Of a stretch of 64,000 nucleotides of DNA, positions 19,503 through 32,100 are shown piece after piece (within the stretch, counting starts at the first letter, position 1; the number at the start of each line of letters is the position of its first letter). The DNA lies in assembly GCA_020845455.1 (NCBI GenBank), contig JADLFO010000102.1, forward strand, positions 24,209 to 88,208, written 5' to 3'. The translations under genes and the position numbers were made by a program. Under the pieces are notes generated by a model. That model searched no databases. It worked only from the letters and a program-made list of their open reading frames with translations, and was not told the origin of the DNA. Source of the stretch: Caldilineaceae bacterium (GTDB lineage Bacteria; Chloroflexota; Anaerolineae; Caldilineales; Caldilineaceae).

Positions 19503-19888
19503 TCTACAGCGGCGTCGACCTGCTGGAGATCAGCCGCGTGTGGACGGCTAAGGTGCGCCACGGCGACCGCTTTCTGCGGCGTGTCTTTACCGCGCGCGAA
19601 CAGGCGCAATGTCAAGACCGCGTCGAATCGCTAGCGGGCCGCTTCGCCGCCAAAGAGGCCGCGGCCAAGGCGCTGGGCACGGGCATCTGGCGACACGGCG
19701 TGCGCTGGACCGACATCGAAGTCAGCCGCGACGAGGCCAGCGGCGCGCCCACGCTGCACTTGCACGGCGCAGCCGCGGCGCGCGCCCAGACCCTTGGCTG
19801 GACCGTCTGGTCGGTCAGCCTCAGCCACGACCGCGAGCGGGTCATCGCCTTTGTCGTCGCACTGGCCGATCCGAGCAGTCGTCAGTAG
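19499..19888 (+). CDS. acpS: Holo-[acyl-carrier-protein] synthase
   Basis: 129 residues; transfers 4'-phosphopantetheine from CoA to a Ser of acyl carrier protein. Contains GVDLLEISRV with the metal-binding Asp, RRVFTAREQAQC, GRFAAKEAAAKALGTG with the key Glu and Lys, and the closing SLSHDRERVIAFVVAL. Length is normal for AcpS. The start ATGA overlaps the M16 gene. Position in this operon looks like a housekeeping gene in a co-transcribed string rather than functional linkage. Confidence 0.93.
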   Translation: MIYSGVDLLEISRVWTAKVRHGDRFLRRVFTAREQAQCQDRVESLAGRFAAKEAAAKALGTGIWRHGVRWTDIEVSRDEASGAPTLHLHGAAAARAQTLGWTVWSVSLSHDRERVIAFVVALADPSSRQ

Positions 19889-19936
19889 TAGGCGCGGTTT
19901 TCCAACCGCACAGCATTCCAGGCGGATTCACCAACT

Positions 19937-20281
19937 ATGACCGGCGCTATTCAGGTCTTTACCACCGTCGACAGCGAAGAGAACGCCCACGCCATCGCCG
20001 AAGCCCTGGTCGGCCGGCAGTTGGCGGCCTGCGTGCAGATCGTCGGCCCCATCACCAGCATCTACCGCTGGCAGGGCGAAGTCGAAACCAGCAGCGAATG
20101 GCTCTGCCTGATCAAAAGCCGCGCCGACCTCTTCCCCGCGCTCGAAGCGTTGGTCACGCAGCTTCACCCCTATGATGTGCCTGAAATCTTGGCCCTGCCC
20201 GTCACTGCAGCCAGCAAACCCTACCTGGCCTGGCTGACACGCGAGACCCGTGCGCGGCCGGCAGCGCAAACCCACCCGTAG
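19937..20281 (+). CDS. cutA: CutA1 family divalent-cation tolerance protein
   Basis: 114 residues. Family motifs: [68 protein letters not shown]. CutA1 forms a stable PII-like trimer; in Escherichia coli it is linked to copper tolerance, though its general biochemical role is unsettled. The gene is the last in the string that begins at 14464. The 48-base gap from acpS has no terminator, so co-transcription is likely. Confidence 0.93.
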   Translation: MTGAIQVFTTVDSEENAHAIAEALVGRQLAACVQIVGPITSIYRWQGEVETSSEWLCLIKSRADLFPALEALVTQLHPYDVPEILALPVTAASKPYLAWLTRETRARPAAQTHP

Positions 20282-20282
20282 G

Positions 20283-20425
20283 TCAATGCCCGGCTTGGTG
20301 CTTCAAACCCGTCGCCAGCAAGTCAATCTGCCCAATATGATGGGTAGCGTGGAGCAGGTTGCGCAGGATCGCTTTTGGTACTGTGCAATCACCCCGGCCT
20401 TGAATTCCATCCACGCACGGTTCAT
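20283..20425 (-). pseudogene. DinB-like protein relic
   Basis: From ATG at 20425 (GGAG ribosome site upstream) the minus strand reads MNRAWMEFKAGVIAQ. After a frameshift it continues as KAILRNLLHATHHIGQIDLL, ending ATGLKHQAGH and TGA. The LLHATHHIGQI segment is the metal-binding helix that closes DinB/YfiT-type four-helix proteins. About 48 codons remain of a normal 150, so the gene has lost its middle and its frame. The call rests on the short C-terminal motif. Confidence 0.4.
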
Positions 20426-20455
20426 CTGTCGATCTCCAGGTTGTTATCGATCGCC

Positions 20456-22375
<1,920 letters not shown>

Positions 22376-22590
22376 GCGACAAGTTCCCTTCTGAATAGCC
22401 CTGCGCAAGCGCGGGCGGCACACACGGAGAGACAAACAGCGCACCGGCGACAACGCTGCAACCGGTAGGCTGTGTTATACCATTATCCGCGCTTTTGCGG
22501 TAAAATCCTCAGTTGCCCAACGAGGCCCCAGGGCAGCGGCATTGGGCCGCGGCTGCATGGGATCATAGTCGAAAGTGACAGTCAATTTCT

Positions 22591-23814
22591 ATGGCCGAAC
22601 TCCTGGAACCCTACGCCTCGCCGCGCACCGCCGGTTGGGGGATGGACGGGATTGAAGCGCAAGTGCTGCCGGTCGTCCAGGGCGATATGGCGGTTGAGTC
22701 GATCCAGACACCCAAGGACCTCAAACGCGACGGCGCGCTAGTGCTGCACGGGCGGCTGCTGCGCCCCAGCCACGACTTTTTCGCCACCTGGGTCGCCAAA
22801 CTGCGCACGCTGGGCTATACGCCGCTGCTGCGCCGCGACGGCGAAGACGACCCGCAGGCAGTGGTCGCGCACGTCATGGCCGGCGTCCCCGCCAAAGCAC
22901 AGCCGCGCGTCTGGATCAACATTGTTCTCTTTCTGCTGACTGTCGTCAGCACGCTTTTTGTCGGGTCGCTCTACGGCCCGGCGGCGGCCAATGCGCAGAG
23001 CGTGTGGGACCTGTTCCGCCCGGCGAACTTGCTGCAAGGCTGGCCCTTTTCCGCCACTCTGCTGTCGATCCTGGCGGCGCATGAGTTCGGTCACTATTTT
23101 GCGGCGCGCATCCATCGCGTCGCCGTCACCCTGCCCTATTTCATCCCCATGCCGATCGGGTTTGGCACGCTGGGCGCGTTCATCCAACTCAAGGAGCCGG
23201 TCCTCGACCGGCGCAAGCTCTTTGACATCGGCATCGCCGGGCCGCTGGCCGGTCTGATCGTGGCTCTCCCGCTGCTCTTTATCGGCCTCTCCACCAGCCC
23301 GGTGGACGTGCCGCCGCCGGGCGTGATCATCCAACGCGAGGGCAACAGCCTCCTTTATTTCTATGCGAAGCTTATCGTCTTCGGCAAGGCGCTGCCCAAC
23401 CCGATCACCGGCGAAGATGTCTTTATGAACCAAGTGACCTTCGCCGCCTGGATCGGGCTGCTGGTCACCGCGCTCAACCTGCTGCCGGTCAGCCAGTTGG
23501 ACGGCGGGCACACGGTCTATGCGCTCTTTGGCCGCACGGCGCGCTATATCAACCTGGCGACCCTGGCGATCATGGCCGTGCTGGCCGTCGCCGGGCTGGA
23601 GCCGCTGCAGGCGTACTTTCCGGCCCTGGCCGAGATCGGCTTTCCCGGCTGGTTTGTCTGGCTGGGCCTAATCGTCTTTGTGCTGGGTCCCTTTCACCCT
23701 CCGGCGCTGGACGACATCACCGAACTGGACGCCAAACGCCGGCTGCTGGGCTATGTGGTGATCCTGATCTTTATCGTGACCTTTGTACCGGTCCCCTGGC
23801 GCGTGATCATGTAG
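22591..23814 (+). CDS. Site-2 protease family membrane metalloprotease (M50)
   Basis: 407 residues with about six or seven membrane helices. Zinc site HEFGH at H164-E165-xx-H168 ([13 protein letters not shown]), and the third ligand Asp in [20 protein letters not shown] soluble N-terminal domain of about 110 residues ([29 protein letters not shown]) precedes the first helix; this arrangement is seen in the EGY1-like/cyanobacterial group of M50 proteases rather than in RseP with its PDZ domains. It probably cleaves a membrane protein within the bilayer; the substrate is not evident from neighbours. Full length for the group. Confidence 0.9.
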   Translation: MAELLEPYASPRTAGWGMDGIEAQVLPVVQGDMAVESIQTPKDLKRDGALVLHGRLLRPSHDFFATWVAKLRTLGYTPLLRRDGEDDPQAVVAHVMAGVPAKAQPRVWINIVLFLLTVVSTLFVGSLYGPAAANAQSVWDLFRPANLLQGWPFSATLLSILAAHEFGHYFAARIHRVAVTLPYFIPMPIGFGTLGAFIQLKEPVLDRRKLFDIGIAGPLAGLIVALPLLFIGLSTSPVDVPPPGVIIQREGNSLLYFYAKLIVFGKALPNPITGEDVFMNQVTFAAWIGLLVTALNLLPVSQLDGGHTVYALFGRTARYINLATLAIMAVLAVAGLEPLQAYFPALAEIGFPGWFVWLGLIVFVLGPFHPPALDDITELDAKRRLLGYVVILIFIVTFVPVPWRVIM

Positions 23815-23870
23815 GGCAGCGATGCGCGCCGCGACCGTTTATCTATCCATTGCCAGAGAGATTTGAACCT

Positions 23871-26800
23871 ATGCCAACACCTGCCATCGCCACCCCGTCT
23901 GCGCTGCACACACCCCACGCGCAGCCTGCACAAACCCAGGCGGGCCAAGCGCCCACCATGCAGGAAGTCATTCTGCAAATGCACCAGTATTGGGCCGCGC
24001 GCGGCTGTCTGATCGCCCAGCCCTACAGCGAAAAAGTGGGCGCAGGCACGATGAACCCGGCGACCGTGCTGCGCGTGCTGGGGCCGGAGCCGTGGAACGT
24101 CGCCTATGTGGAGCCGTCTTTCCGCGCCGACGATGGCCGCTATGCGGAAAACCCCAACCGCATGCAGATGCACCATCAGTACCAGGTCATCCTCAAACCC
24201 GACCCCGGCAACCCGCAGGAGCTATACCTAGGCAGCCTGGCCGCCATCGGGCTGGACCCTACCCAGCACGACATCCGCTTTGTGGAAGACAACTGGGAAT
24301 CCCCAGCGCTGGGCGCGTGGGGGCTGGGCTGGGAGGTTTGGCTCGACGGCCAGGAGATCACCCAGTTCACCTACTTCCAACAGGCGGGCGGCATGGCGCT
24401 CGACCCGGTCAGCGTCGAGATCACCTATGGCCTCGACCGCATCGTCATGTACCTGCAAAACAAACGCCAGGTCTGGGATATCCAGGTCGACGACACGCAC
24501 ACCTATGCCCAGATCTATCGCACGCCGGAGATCGAGCACTGTATCTATAACTTCGAACTGGCCGACGTCGACCGGCTCAAGCTGCTCTTTGACATCTACG
24601 AGGCCGAGGCCGAAGCCTGTATTGGCCGCGGGCTGGTTGTGCCGGCGCATGACTATGTGCTGCGCCAAAGCCACACCTTTAACCTGCTCGACGCGCGCGG
24701 GGCCATCGGCGTGACCGAGCGCGCCAAGTTCTTTGCGGCCATGCGCAACCAGGCGCGCGCCATCTCCGAGCTGTATATCCAGCAGCGTGAGCGCGAGGAA
24801 TTCCCCTGGCTGGCCGACGGCAGCGGCTCGACCGGCACGGCGAGCAGCGCGCCCGCCGATGCCGCCATCCTCGCCGCCCTCCCCACGGTGGATGCCCCCC
24901 AAGACTTTGTGCTGGAGCTGGGTTCCGAAGAACTGCCCGCGCAGGACGTGGTGGACGGCATCGCCCAGATCGAGGAAAAACTGTCCGGGCTGCTCGCAGG
25001 CTATCGCCTGGGCTACGCCGGCCTGCGTGTCACCGGCACGCCGCGGCGGCTGGTCGCCGTCGTCACGGGGCTGGCCCCGCGCCAGGCCGACGAGACCACC
25101 GAAAAGCGCGGCCCTGCCGTGGATCGCGCCTTCGACAGCCTGGGCACGCCCACCAAGGCCGCCGAAGGCTTTGCGCGCGGCCAAGGCGTCGATGTTATAG
25201 CGTTGGTGACGCGCGAGGGCTATGTCTATGCGGTCAAACAGGTCAAAGGCGAGGCGACGCCCGCCGTACTGCCCGCCCTCTGTCGTGACCTGCTCGACAG
25301 CCTGCGCTGGGGCAAGACTATGCGTTGGAACAGCAGCGGCACGGCCTATCCGCGGCCGCTGCGCTGGATCGTAGCGCTCTACGGCGGGCATCCGGTCCAC
25401 TTCACTTGGGCGAGCGTGACCGCCGGCCGCACCAGCCGCGGCCCGCGCTTTGCCGATGCCGCCGCCCAACTGCCGCCAGGGGGATTCACGACTTTCCACG
25501 TCGCCCAGGCGGGCGACTATTTTGATGCGGTGGCCGCGCAAGGCATTGTGCTGGACCGCCAGGAACGCCGCGCCCTGGTGCGGCGGCAGGTGGAAGCGGC
25601 CGCGGCGCAGGTCTCCGGTACGACGCCCCAAGACGACGCCCTGCTCGATGAAGTGACCGACCTGGTCGAAGCGCCCCAGGCCCTGCGCGGCCATTTCGAC
25701 GAGGCTTTCCTGACGCTGCCCGAACCGGTGCTGATCGGCGTGATGAAAAAGCACCAGCGCTATTTCCCGGTGCTGGCCGGCGGCAAGCTGCTGCCCTATT
25801 TCGTCACGGTCGCCAACGCCACCGACCTGGCGCACCCGGAAGTGGTCATCGCCGGTAACGAGGGGGTGATCCGCGCCCGCTATGCCGATGCCGCCTTTTT
25901 CTTCCGCCACGACACCGAGCGCAGCCTGGAAAGCTTTACGCCGCGGCTGAGTACGCTCACCTTCCATGCCAAGCTCGGCTCGATGCTGGACAAGAGCGAG
26001 CGGCTCCAACGGCTCGCGCCTGCCGTCGCCAAACTGCTGCACGCCGGGTCGGGCGACCGCGCCATAGCCGAACGCGCCGCAGCGCTTGTCAAGTCGGACC
26101 TGGTGACCTCGATGGTAGTGGAGATGACCAGCCTGCAGGGCATCATGGGCGAAATCTACGCCCGGCGCAGCGGTGAGAGCGCCGAAGTGGCCCAGGCCAT
26201 CCGCGAGCATTATCTGCCGCGCTACGCCGGCGACGCCAACCCGGTCAGCATGCCCGGCCTGATCCTCAGCCTGGGCGACAAGCTGGACAGCCTGGCCGGT
26301 CTCTTTGCCGTGGGCGCGATCCCCACCGGCAGCGCCGACCCCTATGGGCTGCGCCGCGCCGCCCTAGGCGTGGTCAACAACCTGTTGGCCGCCGAAGTCG
26401 ATTTCAGCATCCGGGAGGGGCTGGCCGCCGCTGCCGCACTGCAGCCTGTGGCGGTCTCATCCGATGCGGTGGCCGAGACCGCAGCCTTTATCGAGCGTCG
26501 TCTCCAAGGCGTGCTGCTGGAGGCAGGCTTTAGCCATGACGTCGTGGATGCCGTGCTGACCGTGCGTGGGGACAATCCGATCGCGGCCCTGCGCGCCTGC
26601 AAGGCGCTCACCGCCATGGTCGACGCCGCCGACTGGACGCCGGTCTTCACCGCCTATGCGCGCACGGCGCGCATCACACGCGGGCTGGACGATCAGCTTA
26701 CGCTGGCCCCCGAAGCCTATCAGGAGACGGTGGAACACGAACTGCACGCGGCCTATGGCGCAGCCGCCGCCGCGCTCGAAGCGGCGGACGAACCGGCGCT

Positions 26801-26972
26801 GGTTCTGGGCGAGGAATTGCGCAAGCTCGCCGCGCCGATCAACGCCTACTTTGACAAGGTGCTCGTCAACGCCGAAGACCCCACGCTGCGCCAGTCCCGG
26901 CTGGCCTTGGTGCAGCATGTGGCCGGGCTGCCACGGCCGGTCGCCGACCTCAGCCGTCTACAGGGGTTTTAG
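23871..26972 (+). CDS. glyQS: Glycyl-tRNA synthetase, fused alpha and beta subunits
   Basis: 1033 residues from ATG at 23871 ([20 protein letters not shown]). Residues about 30-310 are the class II catalytic alpha subunit ([63 protein letters not shown]). A short Gly/Ser/Ala linker near 315-340 leads to the beta subunit ([53 protein letters not shown]) through to the C-terminal tRNA-binding part. Most bacteria with this bacterial-type enzyme have separate glyQ and glyS; single-chain versions are known in Chlamydiae and some other lineages. No stop or frameshift separates the halves. The N-terminal 25 residues are low-complexity and dispensable-looking. Confidence 0.95.
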   Translation: MPTPAIATPSALHTPHAQPAQTQAGQAPTMQEVILQMHQYWAARGCLIAQPYSEKVGAGTMNPATVLRVLGPEPWNVAYVEPSFRADDGRYAENPNRMQMHHQYQVILKPDPGNPQELYLGSLAAIGLDPTQHDIRFVEDNWESPALGAWGLGWEVWLDGQEITQFTYFQQAGGMALDPVSVEITYGLDRIVMYLQNKRQVWDIQVDDTHTYAQIYRTPEIEHCIYNFELADVDRLKLLFDIYEAEAEACIGRGLVVPAHDYVLRQSHTFNLLDARGAIGVTERAKFFAAMRNQARAISELYIQQREREEFPWLADGSGSTGTASSAPADAAILAALPTVDAPQDFVLELGSEELPAQDVVDGIAQIEEKLSGLLAGYRLGYAGLRVTGTPRRLVAVVTGLAPRQADETTEKRGPAVDRAFDSLGTPTKAAEGFARGQGVDVIALVTREGYVYAVKQVKGEATPAVLPALCRDLLDSLRWGKTMRWNSSGTAYPRPLRWIVALYGGHPVHFTWASVTAGRTSRGPRFADAAAQLPPGGFTTFHVAQAGDYFDAVAAQGIVLDRQERRALVRRQVEAAAAQVSGTTPQDDALLDEVTDLVEAPQALRGHFDEAFLTLPEPVLIGVMKKHQRYFPVLAGGKLLPYFVTVANATDLAHPEVVIAGNEGVIRARYADAAFFFRHDTERSLESFTPRLSTLTFHAKLGSMLDKSERLQRLAPAVAKLLHAGSGDRAIAERAAALVKSDLVTSMVVEMTSLQGIMGEIYARRSGESAEVAQAIREHYLPRYAGDANPVSMPGLILSLGDKLDSLAGLFAVGAIPTGSADPYGLRRAALGVVNNLLAAEVDFSIREGLAAAAALQPVAVSSDAVAETAAFIERRLQGVLLEAGFSHDVVDAVLTVRGDNPIAALRACKALTAMVDAADWTPVFTAYARTARITRGLDDQLTLAPEAYQETVEHELHAAYGAAAAALEAADEPALVLGEELRKLAAPINAYFDKVLVNAEDPTLRQSRLALVQHVAGLPRPVADLSRLQGF

Positions 26973-26977
26973 CCGGT

Positions 26978-27787
26978 ATGTTCTTTGTCGACGTCTTGAC
27001 CGCTGCCCGGCTGGAGATGGCCCAGGCCTGGCGCGCCACCCATTACGCCGGGGCCAGGCTGGAACAGCAGCCCGACCCCCAGGGTGACACGCTCACGATC
27101 GGCGGCGCCCAGGTGATCTATGCCGGGGCCACCGCGCCCGTCAACCGCGCCATCGGCGTGGGCATGGTCGAGCCGGCGAGCGTCCCCACACTCGAGGCCA
27201 TTGAGGAGTTCTACGCCGTGCGCGGCGCGCCGGTACGGATCGACCTCTGCCCGCTGGCCGATGCCGCGCTCGTCAGCCTGCTGGCAGACCGGGGCTATGA
27301 ACTGGAACGCTTCTCGACGATCCTGGCGGCGCGGCTGCCCGCTGCCGGAAGCGCCGCACTGCCGCCGGAGCTGCGCGTCACGCAGGCCACTCCCGCCGAG
27401 GCGCAGCACTGGCTCAACGTGGTAGGCCAAGGCTTTGACGAACAAGACCGGCCCCATGCAGCCACGCTGCAGGTGCTGTATCCCAATTTCTTTGCCGCCA
27501 ATGCCTACGCTTTCCTTGCCTGGATCGGGGGTGAGCCGGCAGGCGGCGGCGGGATGTATCTCTACGGCGGCGTGGCCGAGTTTGGCGGGGCCAGCACGCG
27601 CCTGGCCTATCGCAAACGCGGTGTGCAGGCCGCGCTGCTGCAGCAGCGCATGGCCGCAGCCTATGCCCTGGGCTGTGACCTGGCCCTGGTCATGACCATG
27701 CCTGGCACGGTCTCGCAGCGCAACGTGCAGCGCGCCGGGTTTGAGGTCGCCTATACCAAAGTGACCATGACGCGGCAGATCACCTAA
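26978..27787 (+). CDS. GNAT family N-acetyltransferase
   Basis: 269 residues. The C-terminal 130 residues have the GNAT fold: FLAWIGGEPAGGGGMYLYGG, then STRLAYRKRGVQAALLQQRM as the acetyl-CoA loop (R-x-x-G-x-x/A), and GTVSQRNVQRAGFEVAYTKV as the closing helix and strand. The N-terminal half (about 1-120) is a second, degenerate GNAT-like module. Starts five bases after the glyQS stop, so it is probably co-transcribed with it. Substrate unknown. Confidence 0.8.
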   Translation: MFFVDVLTAARLEMAQAWRATHYAGARLEQQPDPQGDTLTIGGAQVIYAGATAPVNRAIGVGMVEPASVPTLEAIEEFYAVRGAPVRIDLCPLADAALVSLLADRGYELERFSTILAARLPAAGSAALPPELRVTQATPAEAQHWLNVVGQGFDEQDRPHAATLQVLYPNFFAANAYAFLAWIGGEPAGGGGMYLYGGVAEFGGASTRLAYRKRGVQAALLQQRMAAAYALGCDLALVMTMPGTVSQRNVQRAGFEVAYTKVTMTRQIT

Positions 27788-27820
27788 CACGCCCGCGCTC
27801 GATAGGCCCACGGCTGCCCC

Positions 27821-28915
27821 CTACTGACCCAACGCCAGCAGTTCGGCGACGGCGGCCTGGGCTTCGTTGGTCTGCCCAAATTCGTCGACGACGACAGCGC
27901 CCTCCACGTTAAGGGTGTAGTTGGCCTCGTCGTCCATCTCGTTGTAGACCACCACCACATAGGGTACGCTCGCGGCCACGCGCAGCGTGGTATGCATCAC
28001 CGTGGCCCCGGCCAGCGTCAGCGCGGGCGATCCCCCGGCCAAGTTCAGCTCCTGCAGCAGCCCACCCTGCTGCCACTGGCGCACGCCCTCTTGGGTCAAC
28101 ACCCAGACATTGAGCTTGCCCTGCTCGCCGGGCCGGTGCGCGACATATTGCAGGGTCAAGGTGACCTCGCCGCGGGCGTCACCCTGGGCAATGGGGCCTT
28201 GAGCAGTGTCGGGCGCAAGGCGCAGATAGTGGCGGTCGCCGTGCGCCGCCAATGCGCCGGTCACACGCCGCGCCGGCACCCCTTCGCTCTGCTTGTCGAT
28301 CTCTGCCTGCGTCACGATCTCGGCGAGTTTGGGCGCGTCACTGCGGGGCAGCGCCGCATGGTCTGCCCTCCCATCGTCGACCATCACCAGGCTTTGGCTC
28401 TGCCCGGCGTCATCGCGCAGCAGCCCGCCCTGCACCTGCAGCGTATAGCGCATGGGGCGGTCGGCGCTGCCATAGACGATCACCGTGAAGCCCGCAGCCT
28501 GCACGCCGGGGACCAGCGCCGTGCGCCGGTTGTCCTGCGCGTCAAAAAGCGGCGGCGCACCCGTCGCCACCGCCACATCCTGGGGATTCACCCCGGCCAA
28601 AAAACGCACCAGGCTATCTTCCGAGAGGACGACAAAGTTCACTTCCTCGCCCGCGCCCAACTCCGTGGCTTCGTAGCGCAGCGTCAGCGCCACGGCCTGG
28701 CCGGGTTGGATGCTCTCTAGCCCAAAAAAGTGGCGGTCGGCCTGCCCGGCCAACACACCCTGCAACTCGGTTGCGCGTGGGGCCTTACTTTGGGCGGCGA
28801 CAGGCTGCCCCCAGACCAATACAGCCACAGTAAACACGGCAAACCACTCGGCCAAGCGCGCGATCCGCCGCGCGGCCGCTCCCCAAGGCAGCATTGTGAT
28901 CTTCAGACTCGACAT
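27821..28915 (-). CDS. Secreted protein with two repeated beta-sandwich-like domains, unknown function
   Basis: 364 residues from ATG at 28915 (MSSLKITMLPWGAAARRIAR); GTG at 28945 would add ten. A hydrophobic stretch (LAEWFAVFTVAVLVWGQPVA) ends in AQS, a signal peptidase I site. The mature part holds two similar units, each opening with G-x-L-x-G/H-x-D-R-H (ELQGVLAGQADRHFFGLES; VTGALAAHGDRHYLRLAPD) and ending in P-Y/M-x-Y-T-L-x-V-x-G (RPMRYTLQVQG; DEANYTLNVEG). This pattern is like bacterial pre-peptidase C-terminal domains. Probably an extracellular or cell-surface protein. It is convergent with the GNAT gene and divergent from the AfsR-like regulator. Confidence 0.7.
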   Translation of the reverse strand: MSSLKITMLPWGAAARRIARLAEWFAVFTVAVLVWGQPVAAQSKAPRATELQGVLAGQADRHFFGLESIQPGQAVALTLRYEATELGAGEEVNFVVLSEDSLVRFLAGVNPQDVAVATGAPPLFDAQDNRRTALVPGVQAAGFTVIVYGSADRPMRYTLQVQGGLLRDDAGQSQSLVMVDDGRADHAALPRSDAPKLAEIVTQAEIDKQSEGVPARRVTGALAAHGDRHYLRLAPDTAQGPIAQGDARGEVTLTLQYVAHRPGEQGKLNVWVLTQEGVRQWQQGGLLQELNLAGGSPALTLAGATVMHTTLRVAASVPYVVVVYNEMDDEANYTLNVEGAVVVDEFGQTNEAQAAVAELLALGQ

Positions 28916-29011
28916 GATATTCGACGGGCTTCGTCGAAGCCCCACTTTCTAGCATGATGTGCAGATGATGGCGCCACCAAACAGGTCATGCCGCACCGCG
29001 TTATAAATAGT

Positions 29012-29040
29012 TTGGCATTCGCACCGGCGTTGCGTACAAT
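29012..29040 (+). promoter_or_regulatory. Promoter of the AfsR-like regulator
   Basis: TTGGCA, 17-base spacer, TACAAT, 65 bases before the chosen start. Good sigma-70 match. Confidence 0.65.
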
Positions 29041-29105
29041 AGAAGAAATACAAGCACGGGCGATGGCACGCTGTGGTTCAGCTTCAGATTGTCTGTTGGA
29101 ACGAA

Positions 29106-32100
29106 ATGGGCCAGTCTCTGGATTGGCAGGTTTGGCCGAACTCCATGCTCCCCAAGATACGCATCTCTACCTTTGGCACCCTCCAGGTCTTGCGCGGTGA
29201 TCATGCAGTCACCGAAAGCGACTGGCATACACGCCAAGCGCGGCAACTGCTCAAGATCCTCCTGACCGAACGCCCGCGCCCGGTCTCATCGGATCGTCTA
29301 ATTGAAATTCTTTGGCCCAACAGCACGCCGGAGGCGGCGGCTACCACCCTGCGCAGCGCCATCAACGCCCTGAGAAATGTGTTGGAGCCGGAACGGCCCA
29401 ACCGCGCCCCTTCGCGCTATATCATTACCCAGGCGCCGGGCTACGCCTTTCATCTACATCCGGACATATGGTTAGACGTAGAACTCTTCGAAAAGGAACT
29501 CGAATCTGCGCGCCATGCCGAAAATCCGGAGCAGCGCTATCGCCACCTCGATAGCGCTGCCGCGCTCTATCACGACGACTATCTGATCAGCGACCCCTAT
29601 GCCGACTGGGTGCAGAATGAGCGCGAACGGCTGCAAGAACTCTATTTCAATGCCCTGCTGCAAGTGGCCGAACTGCAGGCCGCCAACGGCGATTTTGTCG
29701 CCGCCATCGCCTCCTGCCGCCAAGTGCTGGCGCGCGACGAAGTGCGCGAAAACGCCTATCAGGCGCTGATGCGCTATCAAGCCGAGTCGGGCGACAGCGC
29801 CGCCGCACTGCTCACCTTTGAACGCTGCCGCAATGTGCTCTCCGAAGAGTTAGGCGCAGACCCCAGCCCGATGACCCAACTGCTGCATCAACGCATCCTC
29901 AACGGCGAGATCGAGCCGCCGATCGAGCCGCTGGGCTATCCCCAGCGCAGCCTGGGCATCGAGCCGGTTGGGCTGGGACACAGCCGCGGCCGCGCCCCCG
30001 GCAGCGATGCGTTTGTGCCGCAGCGCACCCTGCTGCCGGTGGTGGACAACCATTTCCTCGAGATTTTTGTGGGCCGCGAGGCCGAGGTAGCGCTGCTCGA
30101 AGACCGCCTGACGCGCGCCCTGCACGGCCAGGGGGATGTCGTCGTCTTGGCAGGCGAGGCGGGCGTGGGCAAGACGCGCTTGGCCTACCCGGTTCTGCAA
30201 CAGGCCACCGCCGCCAATGCCACCGTCCTCAGCGTCACCTGCCGCCCGCTGGAGCAGCAGTTGCCCTTTGCCCCGCTGGCCGATCTGCTGGGCCGCTATC
30301 TGCACAGTCTGCCCGAAGGCGCGCTGCAGACGCTGCCCGCCGCCAGCCTCACCCAGCTTGCCCAGATCATCCCCAGCCTGCAAGATCGGCTGCCGGGGCT
30401 GCCGCAGCCCTCGCTCGAAGGCGTCATCGGAGCCGACGAGAACCGCCAACGGCTGATCGACGGCGTGGTCGGCTTTCTGACCGCGCTGGCGCGGCTGCGC
30501 CCGCTGGTACTCTTTGTAGACGATCTACACTGGGCCGACTATGACACGCTGGCGGTGCTGGGCCGCCTGATCCAGCGCGTGGGCGATGTCGCGCTCTTGG
30601 TCATGCTCGCCTATCGCACTGACGACCTGGCCGAAAACGAAGACTTGAGCACCCTGCTCCACGACCTGCGCCGCCACCAGGAGCATAAGCTGGTCCAGGT
30701 CGAACGGCTGCGCCCCCACCATGTGCGCGATATTGTCTATCTGCTGCTGCGCCCCTATCAGGCGCGCGCCGGGGTCGAACTGGCGGACGCGCTCTTTGCG
30801 GCCACGCAAGGCAATGCGCTCTTTGTAACCGAAGCGGTGCGCGATCTGCTGGAGCGCCAGTCGGCGCGCGAAGCGCCGCGCACAGGTGCGGGTGAACTCG
30901 GCGGCGGCCTGCAACTGCCCTTGCGCCGCAACCGCCGCGTGCAGGAAGTCATCTTGGAACGCATCCAACGGCTGCCTGCCGCAGCGCAAGAACTGCTGCA
31001 GTTGGCCGCCGTCTTGGGCCGCGATTTCAGCCTCGACCTGCTCGAAACCATCGCGCCCGCCGACCCGGTGGAGAGTCTGCAAGTCTTGCTGGAGCGCAAA
31101 TTTCTGGTGGAGCGCCCCGACGGGCGCATCGACTTCAGCCATCAGATCGTGCGCCAAGTGGCCTATGACAGCATCAACGCGCTGCAGCGTCGCCGCCTCC
31201 ACCTGCGCATCGCCCAGGCGCTCGAAAGTCAGCGCCAGGCCGAAGAGCAGCCGCGCGAGATGGCCTTTCACTACAGCCGGGCCGGGCGCAGCGCCCAACA
31301 GCCCTTTGCCTATTACAGCGTCCTTGCCGGGGAGAGGCTGCTGCGCACGTTGGGGTTCCGCCAGGCCGTGGTGCATTTTGACGATGCGCTGGCCGTGCTC
31401 GAAACGCAGCCCGGCAGCCCGCCGGAGTTGATCCGCCGCGCCCTCTTGGGCCGTGGGCTGGCCTTTGAAAGCCTGCTCGACCCCGACGGCGTTTCCGACA
31501 CCTATCGGCGGCTGCAAACCTGGGCCGCCGCCCAGGGCGACCGCACCCTGGTGCTGACAACACACAGCCGCTTCACGTCGATGTTGACGCTGTTGGGCCG
31601 CCAGCGCGAGAGCAACCAGCTCTTGGCCGAATTGGTCGAGGCGCTGGCGCAGACCGAGGGCAGCGCCGTCCAATCGCAGGTGATGGCCGACCTGCTGGCG
31701 CGCCGCCGCCTTATCTATCAAGAGGACCGGCCGGAACTGGACGCGACCCCCGGTGTGATCCCTGGCGAAGCAGCCGGCGAGACCTGGACGCTCTACACGC
31801 CGCCGCCGCCCGCGGTTCCCGACCCGGTACAAGACCTGCTGCAAGTGCTGGAGCCGGTCTATGCCGTGCTGCCGTTGTTTGACTATGGCTGGACGCTCTT
31901 GGTGCAGGGGCAGTTGGGCGAGGCCACCCAGTGTCTCAACGCCGTGGTCGACCTCGCCAGCGAGACGGCGCAGCCCTCCTTTGCCAGCACGGCCTATCAC
32001 CAGTTGGCCGTGACCGCACGCATCTTGGGCGACTTGGAGCAGAGCCAGGCGCTCAACGACCGCAGCGTCGCCATCAACCGCGAAGTCGCCGGGACCGCAG

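Noticed and set aside
24228..26210. 660-codon minus-strand frame
   Set aside because: Antisense to the conserved glyQS gene; composition is typical of a third-frame shadow.
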